Shown here: piece after piece, positions 38,514-45,690 of the stretch
How positions within the stretch are numbered: the first letter of the stretch is position 1
Layout of the letters: every line of letters begins with the position of its first letter
NCBI RefSeq assembly: GCF_003202285.1
Contig: NZ_MASW01000006.1
Coordinates: forward strand, 744,001-808,000
DNA: 64,000 nucleotides
Direction: 5' to 3'
From: Prauserella muralis
GTDB lineage: Bacteria; Actinomycetota; Actinomycetes; Mycobacteriales; Pseudonocardiaceae
Program-made: the position numbers and the translations under genes
The notes under the pieces: generated by a model
What the model saw: only the letters and a program-made list of their open reading frames with translations
Database searches by the model: none
What the model was told of the DNA's origin: nothing

Positions 38514-38530
38514 ATCGCACATTATCGCAC
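38514..38530. promoter_or_regulatory. Direct repeat ATCGCAC-N3-ATCGCAC upstream of the DeoR gene
   Basis: Two identical 7-base elements with 10-base periodicity lie 55 bases upstream of the regulator start, a plausible autoregulatory operator. The whole gap from 38460 to 38831 (372 bases) has no gene. Besides this it holds ATGTTGAAC (38558-38566) and its exact complement GTTCAACAT (38724-38732). Confidence 0.4.
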
Positions 38531-38557
38531 CCGAATCGAGGGTGAACACCTGGGGAA

Positions 38558-38732
38558 ATGTTGAACTTTGAGCCGCCCGGCGTCGAGTACGGTATTGCCG
38601 ACCCGTCGGTGCGGACTGGCTCAGGCCTGGGAACCTGCCGTCCGGCTGAGTCGTGTCGCGACGTGTCCGAAGCCGTTCGATCGATCCCAACTCCGATGCC
38701 TGATTCGCTCGACAGGACACCCAGTTCAACAT
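38558..38732. promoter_or_regulatory. Widely spaced inverted 9-mers ATGTTGAAC / GTTCAACAT
   Basis: The two copies are exact reverse complements 157 bases apart in the gene-free region upstream of the DeoR regulator. They share TTCAAC with the palindrome before galT. They could be operator half-sites allowing looping; binding is not shown. Confidence 0.35.
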
Positions 38733-38831
38733 ATTCGAACACACCGGGGTTTGCGCCCGGTACGTTGTCGCCGGGCTCGGGAGATCCGGGCCGCCGAAGC
38801 CACAGCGCCCGCCCGGCTGCGCTGTGCCTGC

Positions 38832-39614
38832 TCAGACGCAGCTGAGCGGCACCTCGCCGAGGTGCGTGAACTCCGCGGCGACCCGGGTGCCGGGCCGGAC
38901 CGTGACCGCGTCGGTGAGGCCGCCGGTGAGCACGAGCCAGCCGGGTTCGAGCGCGACGCCGCGGCGGGCGAGGGTGTTGGCGGCCAGGGCCAGCGCCTCA
39001 CCGGGATGGCCCTGCACCGCCGCGCCGGTGGCCGTCGCCACCACGGTGCCGTCGACCGTGAACAGGCAGGCCTCCAGTCCGAGGTCCAGCTCCTCCGGTC
39101 TGCGGGCGGTGCCGCCGACGACGAACCGCGCCGACGAGGCGTTGTCGGCCACCACGTCCGGCAGGGTGAACCGGAAGTCGTTGTAACGGCTGTCGATGAC
39201 CTCCAGTCCGGCGTAGACGTGGGACACCGCCGCCATCGCCTTCGCCGCGGTGACGCCGGGCCCGGAAAGCCGCTGCCCGAGCACGAACACGATCTCGGGC
39301 TCGACCCGCGGATGGATCAGCGTCGACACGTCGAGGGGCGCGCCCACCGGCAGGGCCATCCGGTCGGTGAGCCAGGCGGTCAGCGGTGAGTCGATGTTCA
39401 TCCGCTGCTGCTTCGCCCGCGAGGTGAGGCCGAGCTTCACGCCGACGACCGTCTCGCCGTCGGCGGTCTTGCGCCGCACGAGCTCCTGCTGGACCGCGTA
39501 GGCGGTCTCCAGGTCGAGCGACGGCCACTCGTCGGTGACGGGCCCGCGATCGGCCCGGTGGCGTTCGGCGTCCAGCAGCACGGTGGCGGCGTGCTCGACG
39601 GTCCATTCGGTCAT
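38832..39614 (-). CDS. 2-oxopent-4-enoate hydratase / 4-oxalocrotonate decarboxylase family protein
   Basis: A 260-aa FAA-hydrolase-fold protein of the MhpD/XylJ/XylI group. It has ETAYAVQQELVRRKTADGETVVGVKLGLTS, HPRVEPEIVFVLG with the metal-binding Glu residues, and VSHVYAGLEVIDSRY. It is last in the tryptophan operon, where a 4-oxalocrotonate decarboxylase acts on the product of 2-aminomuconate deamination; that role is inferred. The ATG overlaps the preceding hydrolase stop (ATGA). Confidence 0.85.
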   Translation of the reverse strand: MTEWTVEHAATVLLDAERHRADRGPVTDEWPSLDLETAYAVQQELVRRKTADGETVVGVKLGLTSRAKQQRMNIDSPLTAWLTDRMALPVGAPLDVSTLIHPRVEPEIVFVLGQRLSGPGVTAAKAMAAVSHVYAGLEVIDSRYNDFRFTLPDVVADNASSARFVVGGTARRPEELDLGLEACLFTVDGTVVATATGAAVQGHPGEALALAANTLARRGVALEPGWLVLTGGLTDAVTVRPGTRVAAEFTHLGEVPLSCV

Positions 39615-40333
39615 GGGGCGAGTCCTTCCAGCTCGGCGAGGACGCTCGGCCAGGCCGGGCTGTCCGGGTCGATCAGTTCGAAATGCGCCATTCCCGGCAG
39701 CAGCACGAGCCGCGCGTCCGGGTGGGCCTCCACATAGGACCGGCTCTGCGCGGGCGGCACACCGGTGTCGTCGGCCCCGTGCACGAGCACCACCGGGCTC
39801 GCGGGCGGCTTCATCCGCACCGGGTCCAGGTCGGGCCGCGTGGTGGCGGAGCCGCCGAGGAAGTCGCGCACCGCTCCACCACCGAGGTGCTCCTCGTCGG
39901 CGGCCAGCAGGTCCGCGACCGGCGCGAGGCCCAGCGTGCCCGCCAGACCGGGTGGCGCGCACGCCGACGCGGCCCACAGGGCGAGCTGCCCGCCCGCGGA
40001 GTGCCCCGCGAGCACGATCCCCTCGCCGGGCAGGCGGCCGGGCACCTCGGAGAGGGCGGCCCGCACGTCGTCGGTGTAGTGGTCGGGCCGTCCGGCATCC
40101 CGGCGGTACTCGATCGCCGCCACCGCCCAGCCCGCGGCCCGCAGCGCGGCGCACAGCGGGCGCGTGTGCGTGCGGTCGTACGAGGCCCGCCAGAACCCGC
40201 CGTGCACGAACACCACCAGGGGCTTCCCGGTCGTCGCGGGCAGCCACGCGTCGGCGACATGCTCGGGGGCGGCGCCGTAGCGCACCGTGGTGTCCGGCTC
40301 CGGGGCGGGACGGCTGAGGATCGAGCGGTCCAT
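39611..40333 (-). CDS. Alpha/beta hydrolase, probable kynurenine formamidase
   Basis: A 240-aa alpha/beta hydrolase. FVHGGFW is the oxyanion-hole HGGxW motif seen in arylformamidases of the AFMID type. GHSAGG carries the nucleophile serine, with late Asp (GADDTG) and His (GMAHFEL) completing the triad. In a cluster with tryptophan 2,3-dioxygenase it is the natural candidate to hydrolyse N-formylkynurenine to kynurenine. Its start overlaps the RidA stop by one base (TGATG). Confidence 0.8.
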   Translation of the reverse strand: MDRSILSRPAPEPDTTVRYGAAPEHVADAWLPATTGKPLVVFVHGGFWRASYDRTHTRPLCAALRAAGWAVAAIEYRRDAGRPDHYTDDVRAALSEVPGRLPGEGIVLAGHSAGGQLALWAASACAPPGLAGTLGLAPVADLLAADEEHLGGGAVRDFLGGSATTRPDLDPVRMKPPASPVVLVHGADDTGVPPAQSRSYVEAHPDARLVLLPGMAHFELIDPDSPAWPSVLAELEGLAP

Positions 40334-40755
40334 CAGGTCCGCTCTCCCGGAATCCGCGCGACGCCGGAGATCTCGATCAGCAAATGGGGATGCGGCAGCT
40401 GGTGCACGGCGACCGTGGTGCGGGCGGGGCCGTTCTCGTCGAAGAACTCGCCGTAGACCTCGTTGTAGCCGCCGAAGTCGTTCATGGACACCAGGTACGC
40501 GGTCACCGAGACCAGGTCGCTCAGGTCGGCGCCCACCTCGGCGAGGATGTCGCGGATGTTGGTGAGCACCGCCCGGGTCTGCACCCGGATGTCGAGGGTG
40601 GTGGTGCCCATCTCGTCGACGCTCGCGCCCGCGATCGTGTTGTCCGGAAGGCGGCTGCTCGTGCCGGACACGTACGCGAACCCGCCGGACACCCTGACGT
40701 GGGGGAACCTGCCCCGCGGCTTCGCCTTGCCGGCCACCGTCCTCGCCTGGTCCAT
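40333..40755 (-). CDS. RidA family protein, probable 2-aminomuconate deaminase
   Basis: A 140-aa RidA/YjgF-fold protein with [48 protein letters not shown] (by order) and [12 protein letters not shown]. In kynurenine-type pathways a RidA homologue deaminates 2-aminomuconate; the operon position supports this over a general enamine deaminase. GAAAGGA precedes the ATG at 40755. It is 36 bases after the kynurenine monooxygenase stop. Confidence 0.8.
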   Translation of the reverse strand: MDQARTVAGKAKPRGRFPHVRVSGGFAYVSGTSSRLPDNTIAGASVDEMGTTTLDIRVQTRAVLTNIRDILAEVGADLSDLVSVTAYLVSMNDFGGYNEVYGEFFDENGPARTTVAVHQLPHPHLLIEISGVARIPGERT

Positions 40756-40791
40756 CGTCGTCCTTTCGTCGTGGTGCCGGGTCACGCCTGC

Positions 40792-42105
40792 TCACCGCCG
40801 CCCGCGCAGCCCCGCGAGGCCGCCCGCGAGCGCCGCGGAGAGCCCGATCCCGGCGGCGGTGAGCAGGCCGTGTTGCCTGCGGACCCGGCGCTGGACCTCG
40901 GCGTAGGGCACGGTAGAGAACGACACGAGTTCGTAGCGGGAGACGTACCGGCCGGGCAGGAGGCGCTCGAGGGTGTGTTCGAGATGTCTGCCGAGCCGGA
41001 AGGCCGGCGAGGCGACCTTGTCGCGCATTTCGATGAAGTTGGCCAGGGCCATGCGGGCGATGGCTTCGGTGTCGTCGCGGCGGGAGTCCTCGAACAGGCG
41101 CAGGGCGCGTGTCCAGTCGCCGCCGGTGTTGTCCAGGCACCGTTCGAGCACGGTGACGTCTTCGAAGGCGCAGTTGGCGCCTTGTCCGTAGAAGGGGACG
41201 ATGGCGTGGGCGGCGTCGCCGAGCAGGCAGACGCGGCCGGAGTGCCAGGGCGCGCAGCGGACGGTGCCGAGCAGGCCGACGGGGTTGTGCTGGTAGTCGT
41301 CGACGAGGCCGGGGGCCAGCGGTGGCACGTCGGGGTAGTGCTCGGCGAAGAACCGTTCGACGGCGGCGGGGCTGGACAGCGACGCGAAGGCGCTGGTGCC
41401 GCTGTTGGGCCAGAACAGGGTGCAGGTGAACGACCGGTCGGGGTTGGGCAGCGCGATCATCATCGACCGGCCACGCGGCCAGATGTGCAGCGCCCGGGGT
41501 TCGAGGGCGAAGTCGCCGTCCCGGGGCGGGATGCTCAGTTCCTTGTAGCCGTAGTCGAGGAAGTCGAGGGTCTCGGAGGTCACGCCGTGCCGCACCAGCT
41601 CTCCGCGCACGGCCGAGCCGGCACCGTCGGTCCCGAAGACCACGCCCGCCTCGGCATGCACCCGGCCCCGCGGTGTCTCGAACACCAGCGCGCCGGTCTC
41701 CGGGTCCAGTTCGACGAGCCGGTGCTCGAACCGCAGCTGCACGGTCGGGGACTTCTCGGCGGCGTCGAGGAGCACGTTGTTCAGCGCGCCGCGGCTGATG
41801 GAGTTGATCGCGCGTTCGCCGTCGGCGCTGTAGGGCTGGAAGTCCAGCGGCCCGGTCACGGGGTGGATCATCCGGCCCCGCATGGGCAGCCCGTCGGTGA
41901 GCACCTGTTGTTCCAGTCCGACCCGGCGCAGGGCGTTGAGCCCGCGCTCGGAGAGGGCGAGGTTGATCGAGCGTCCGCGTTCGGCGGTGCCGGTGCGGGG
42001 GTCGGGGCGCCGCTCGTAGACGACGACCTCTTCACCGCGTTGGGCGAGCACGCAGGCGAGCAGGCATCCGGCGAGGCCTCCGCCGACCACGGCGATCCGG
42101 GTCAT
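40792..42105 (-). CDS. kmo: Kynurenine 3-monooxygenase
   Basis: A 437-aa FAD aromatic hydroxylase that converts kynurenine to 3-hydroxykynurenine. The N-terminal dinucleotide motif is VVGGGLAGCLLACVLAQRG, followed by GRSINLALSERG, a KMO hallmark. The FAD-ribityl motif is VCLLGDAAHAIVPFYGQGANCAFEDV. The C-terminus ends in a hydrophobic stretch (LLTAAGIGLSAALAGGLAGL) after a basic segment, resembling a membrane anchor. It overlaps kynureninase by 4 bases (ATGA). Confidence 0.93.
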   Translation of the reverse strand: MTRIAVVGGGLAGCLLACVLAQRGEEVVVYERRPDPRTGTAERGRSINLALSERGLNALRRVGLEQQVLTDGLPMRGRMIHPVTGPLDFQPYSADGERAINSISRGALNNVLLDAAEKSPTVQLRFEHRLVELDPETGALVFETPRGRVHAEAGVVFGTDGAGSAVRGELVRHGVTSETLDFLDYGYKELSIPPRDGDFALEPRALHIWPRGRSMMIALPNPDRSFTCTLFWPNSGTSAFASLSSPAAVERFFAEHYPDVPPLAPGLVDDYQHNPVGLLGTVRCAPWHSGRVCLLGDAAHAIVPFYGQGANCAFEDVTVLERCLDNTGGDWTRALRLFEDSRRDDTEAIARMALANFIEMRDKVASPAFRLGRHLEHTLERLLPGRYVSRYELVSFSTVPYAEVQRRVRRQHGLLTAAGIGLSAALAGGLAGLRGRR

Positions 42106-43346
42106 GAGCGGTCTCCGATCACGGTGGCGAGTGCGGTCGCGGCCCGCCAGCAGTCGTGGTAGGTCGAGTACAGCGGTACCGGCGCCAGCCGCACCACGTC
42201 GGGGTTGCGCACGTCGGCGCACACGCCATGGTCGGCACGCAGCCGCCGGGCCACCTGCCCGGCGTCGTCGACGCGCAGCGACAGCTGGCAGCCGCGCCGC
42301 TGCGGGTCGCGCGGGGTGAGCACGGTGACCGCCCGGTCGGCGAGGGTCTGGTCGAGCAGGGCTTCCAGGTAGCCGGTGAGGCGCAGGCTACGGGCGCGCA
42401 GGGTGTCCATGCCGATGGTGTCGAAGATCCGCAGCGAGGTGCGGACCGGGCTCATCGCCAGGATCGGGGGGTTGGACACCTGCCATGCCTCCACCGTGGA
42501 GGGTGGGCGCGACACCGGCTCCATGGCGAACCTGGTGGCCTCCTCGGTGCTCCACCAGCCCTCGAACCGGGGCAGGCTCGGATCGCCGTGGTGGCGTTGG
42601 TGCACGAACACCCCGGCCACCGCGCCGGGCCCGGCGTTGAGGTACTTGTAGGAGCACCAGGCGGCGAAGTCCGCGCCCCACTCATGCAGGTGCAGCGGCA
42701 CGTTGCCGGCCGCGTGCGCCAGATCCCAGCCTGCCACCGCCCCGGCCGCGTGCGCGGCGGCGGTGATGGCCGGGACGTCCAGCAGCTCCCCGGTGAGGTA
42801 GTTGACCCCGCCTAGCAGCACCAGCGCCACCGTGTCGCCCTCCCGGGCGAGGTAGTCCAGCACCTGCCCGGTGCCCAGCCGCACCACCGTTGTGTCCGGG
42901 TCCAGGCCGTGGAAGCGGGCCTGGCTGCGCACCGCGTAGCTGTCGGAGGGAAACGCGGAGTCCTCGATGACGATGCGCGTGCGCCTGCCCGCGGGCCGGT
43001 AGAACGACACCATCAGCAGGTGCAGGTTCACCGTCAGCGAGTTCATCACCACCGTCTCACTGGGCAGCGCCCCCACCAGCCGCGCCGCGGTCTCGGCCAG
43101 CAGCGCGTGATAGGGCAGCCACGGCCGCCGCGCCTCCAGATGCCCCTCCACGCCCAGCCGAGCCCAGTCGTCGAGCTCCTCCAGCAGCTCCTGCCGCACC
43201 GCCAGCGGCTGCAGCCCCAGCGAGTTACCCGCGAAGTACGCCGTCTCCGGATACGGGCCGCCCTCAGCGGGCGGGATGGCGAACCGGTCCCGGTACCCCG
43301 GATCGGCCCGGTCCAGCTCCCGCGCCCCGGCCTCGGTCGTGTCCAT
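42102..43346 (-). CDS. kynU: Kynureninase
   Basis: A 414-aa PLP enzyme that cleaves (3-hydroxy)kynurenine to (3-hydroxy)anthranilate plus alanine. Marks are YFAGNSLGLQP at the N-terminus, GWDLAHAAGNVPLHLHEWGADFAAWCSYKYLNAGPG with the PLP lysine in SYKYLN, and FEGWWS. Its start overlaps the TDO stop by one base. With KMO in the same operon the preferred flow is to 3-hydroxyanthranilate. Confidence 0.96.
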   Translation of the reverse strand: MDTTEAGARELDRADPGYRDRFAIPPAEGGPYPETAYFAGNSLGLQPLAVRQELLEELDDWARLGVEGHLEARRPWLPYHALLAETAARLVGALPSETVVMNSLTVNLHLLMVSFYRPAGRRTRIVIEDSAFPSDSYAVRSQARFHGLDPDTTVVRLGTGQVLDYLAREGDTVALVLLGGVNYLTGELLDVPAITAAAHAAGAVAGWDLAHAAGNVPLHLHEWGADFAAWCSYKYLNAGPGAVAGVFVHQRHHGDPSLPRFEGWWSTEEATRFAMEPVSRPPSTVEAWQVSNPPILAMSPVRTSLRIFDTIGMDTLRARSLRLTGYLEALLDQTLADRAVTVLTPRDPQRRGCQLSLRVDDAGQVARRLRADHGVCADVRNPDVVRLAPVPLYSTYHDCWRAATALATVIGDRS

Positions 43347-44233
43347 CAGTCCATCACCGTCCTCGCCGAGAACAACTCCGCAAACACCGGTCGCTCCATA
43401 CTGCGCCGCAACCAGGTCAGCCCGCTCGACCCGCCGGTGCCCACCCGCGCACCCATCGACCGGGCCACCGCCTGCAGATGACGGTAGCGCCAATCACCGA
43501 ACTCCTCGGCCACCTCGGTGAGGGCTTCCCCGAGCATCCTGAGGTGGTTGCCCGGTCCCGGCTCGCGGTAGACCTCCACCCACGCCGCCTCCACCGCCGG
43601 ATGCGGCTCGTGCGCCACGGTGCGGTCCCGGACCAGCACGGAGTCCGGGATGGGGTGTCCGTGGCGGGCGAGCACGCCGATGACCTCGTCCCACACGCTC
43701 GGCGACCCGAGCGCCGCCTCCAACCGGGCGTGGACGTCGGGCTGGTGGCGAAACGGCCGCACCAGCGACGCGGTCTTCAACCCGAGCCGGAACTCCAACC
43801 GCCGGTACATCGCCGACTGAAACCCCGACCCCTCACCCAGCAGATCCCGGAAGCGGTTGAAGTCCCCCGGCGTCATCCAGCGCAGGCTCTGCCACCCCGC
43901 GTTCATCCCCTCCAGATGCAGCGCCGCCCGGCGCAACGGCAACAGCGACCCCCACACGTCGTCAGCGTGCAGCCGGTCCTGAGCCGTGCCCAGCTCGAAA
44001 TCGACCAGTCCGAAATAGAGCTCCATCACCTGACTGATCACCAGAAACGACATCTCACCGGGGTCGTCGCTCAACGTGCGCTGCAACCCGTGCAGCGTGC
44101 TCGCGTGCACGTAGTCGTCGTACGGAACCCGCCGGAACTCCAGCGTCGGGTCGCCGCCGTTGGCCGTGGCCCGGTGTGCGCGCTCGGATTCGGTGGAGGG
44201 CCGCACGGCCGGGTTCTGGGAGGTGCGCTGCAC
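43346..44233 (-). CDS. kynA: Tryptophan 2,3-dioxygenase
   Basis: A 295-aa heme dioxygenase opening the indole ring of tryptophan to N-formylkynurenine. The helix FLVISQVMELYFGL corresponds to the active-site helix that usually reads IHQxxELWFK; the distal His is Ser here. The proximal heme ligand is the His in WRYRHLQAV, followed by the conserved GTGGSSGLTWL loop. It is the first gene of a six-gene operon and is divergent from an Lrp-type regulator. Confidence 0.94.
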   Translation of the reverse strand: MQRTSQNPAVRPSTESERAHRATANGGDPTLEFRRVPYDDYVHASTLHGLQRTLSDDPGEMSFLVISQVMELYFGLVDFELGTAQDRLHADDVWGSLLPLRRAALHLEGMNAGWQSLRWMTPGDFNRFRDLLGEGSGFQSAMYRRLEFRLGLKTASLVRPFRHQPDVHARLEAALGSPSVWDEVIGVLARHGHPIPDSVLVRDRTVAHEPHPAVEAAWVEVYREPGPGNHLRMLGEALTEVAEEFGDWRYRHLQAVARSMGARVGTGGSSGLTWLRRSMERPVFAELFSARTVMD

Positions 44234-44368
44234 GGGTCTGCCTCTCTCGCTCGACTGGCGTTGTCCATGCTCGCAACCCGGACGTGCGACCTGAATACCG
44301 ATTCGAAGGTCTATCGTCGGCTTCGTCGCGGATTCAAAGGCGATGAACCGCTTTCACCTCATGATCGG

Positions 44369-44815
44369 ATGGACCTCGTGGACGAGATGGACTGGGCGTT
44401 GCTGGCGGAGTTGCAGGCCAACGCGCGGCTGTCGTTCAGCGAACTGTCGCGGCGGGTGCACCTCTCGCCGCCCGCGGTGGCCGAGCGAGTGCGCCGGATG
44501 GAGGAGGCCGGAGTCATCACCGGTTACCACGCGCAGGTGGACCTGGCCCGCGCGGGCCGTCCGGTGATCGCGTTCATCCGGATGTCCTGCTACGGCTCAC
44601 ACTGCGTGCTGCGCGACCCGGGCCTGCTCGAGTGGCCCGAGCTGCGGGAGCTCCACCGCATCACCGGCGACGCGTGCAGCGTGCTCAAGGTGGCGACCGA
44701 GTCGATGACCGCGTTCGAGCGCCTCATCGACCGCCTGGCCCCGTACGGCCAGCCGTCCAGCACGATGGTGCTGTCCACCCCGCTCGCCCACCGGCCGGTC
44801 ACCGGCCCCGGCTGA
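44369..44815 (+). CDS. Lrp/AsnC family transcriptional regulator
   Basis: A 148-aa regulator. The winged helix at the N-terminus reads MDWALLAELQANARLSFSELSRRVHLSPPAVAERVRRMEEAGVI (by order), followed by a RAM ligand-binding domain with GDACSVLKVATESM. The ATG at 44369 gives the usual Lrp start; an in-frame ATG at 44261 would add 36 unusual residues. It is divergent from the tryptophan operon, which it probably controls in response to tryptophan or kynurenine. Confidence 0.9.
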   Translation: MDLVDEMDWALLAELQANARLSFSELSRRVHLSPPAVAERVRRMEEAGVITGYHAQVDLARAGRPVIAFIRMSCYGSHCVLRDPGLLEWPELRELHRITGDACSVLKVATESMTAFERLIDRLAPYGQPSSTMVLSTPLAHRPVTGPG

Positions 44816-44835
44816 CCCGCCCGCCGCGAGCCGAC

Positions 44836-44871
44836 GGCGCCCTCGGGCACCTACCAGGAACCCAAGGCGCC
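44836..44871. terminator. Imperfect hairpin between convergent Lrp and GntR genes
   Basis: GGCGCCCTCGGG (44836-44847) pairs, with one bulge and one wobble, with CCCAAGGCGCC (44861-44871) across a 13-base loop. It lies between two convergent stops and can act on both transcripts. Confidence 0.5.
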
Positions 44872-44892
44872 CTGGGGCTCGGCGACGGCGAC

Positions 44893-45612
44893 CTAGGCGA
44901 GCCGGGCTCGCCGAGTCGGGCGGCTCGGTCCGGTGGCGAAGAACTGGGGAGAGCGGGCCTTGACGACGTCGATGTCGCTGAACACCTGCCGCAGGTGCGC
45001 GCGCAGGGCATCCTCGGCGCTGCAGGGATCCGGCCAGGCGAGTCGTTCGACGATGTCGACGTGCTGCTCCAGCATCCGGTCGAGCGTGTCGGCCACCGGG
45101 AGGCACGCGCGACGCGCGCGGTCGAGGTGGCCCTTGGCCGCGCTGACCGTCGTCCAGGCAGCCCCGTGCCCCGCCAGCTCCAGCATGCTGCGGTGCAGCT
45201 CCTCGTCGAGCTCGAAGAACTGGTCGACGTCGCCCGCCGTGACGGCGGCCCGCTGCCGGTCGAGCACGGCCCGCAGGCGCGCGAGCTGCGGCTGCCCGAC
45301 GTTCGCGGCCAGCTCCCGAAGCGACGCGGTCTCCAGTGCCTCGCGGATGAACTGCGCGTCGGCGACCGCGGCCATGTCGATCCGCGAGACGAACGTGCCG
45401 ACCTGCGGATAGATCTCGACCAGCCCCTCGTTGGCGAGCAGGATGAGTGCCTCACGCACCGGCGTGCGGCTGACGCCCAGCTCGGCGGCGATGTCGTTCT
45501 CTCCCAGGGAGACACCGGGTTCGAGGGTCAGATCCAGGATGCGGCGGCGCAGCTCGGCCACCACCACGTCGCGCGCGGTGGTGGTGCCGCGGGTTCCGGC
45601 TCGGACGCTCAT
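44893..45612 (-). CDS. GntR family regulator (FadR/FCD subfamily)
   Basis: A 239-aa regulator with an N-terminal winged helix (LGENDIAAELGVSRTPVREALILLANEGLVEI, by order) and a C-terminal all-helical FCD domain with metal-type residues (FFELDEELHRSML). It is divergent from the sugar-acid operon. UxuR, ExuR and other FCD regulators commonly respond to sugar acids. The near-perfect palindrome at 45650-45667 is its likely operator. Confidence 0.93.
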   Translation of the reverse strand: MSVRAGTRGTTTARDVVVAELRRRILDLTLEPGVSLGENDIAAELGVSRTPVREALILLANEGLVEIYPQVGTFVSRIDMAAVADAQFIREALETASLRELAANVGQPQLARLRAVLDRQRAAVTAGDVDQFFELDEELHRSMLELAGHGAAWTTVSAAKGHLDRARRACLPVADTLDRMLEQHVDIVERLAWPDPCSAEDALRAHLRQVFSDIDVVKARSPQFFATGPSRPTRRARLA

Positions 45613-45649
45613 ACCGCACGATCCTATTGACTAGCGTGGTTGCATGTCA

Positions 45650-45667
45650 CTACTAATATACTAGTAG
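45650..45667. promoter_or_regulatory. GntR-type operator CTACTAATATACTAGTAG
   Basis: An 18-base inverted repeat with a single mismatched pair. Its A/T-rich core stands out in this G+C-rich DNA. It lies 38 bases upstream of the GntR start and 24 bases upstream of the transporter start. TTGACT at 45627-45632 could be the -35 of the transporter promoter, in which case bound regulator would cover the -10 region. Confidence 0.65.
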
Positions 45668-45690
45668 CCTAACGGGCAAAGGAGGCCGTG

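Noticed and set aside
38832-44233. Secondary-metabolite (3-hydroxyanthranilate-derived antibiotic) cluster
   Set aside because: No NRPS, PKS, phenoxazinone synthase or tailoring enzyme is nearby, and the RidA and hydratase genes fit catabolism.
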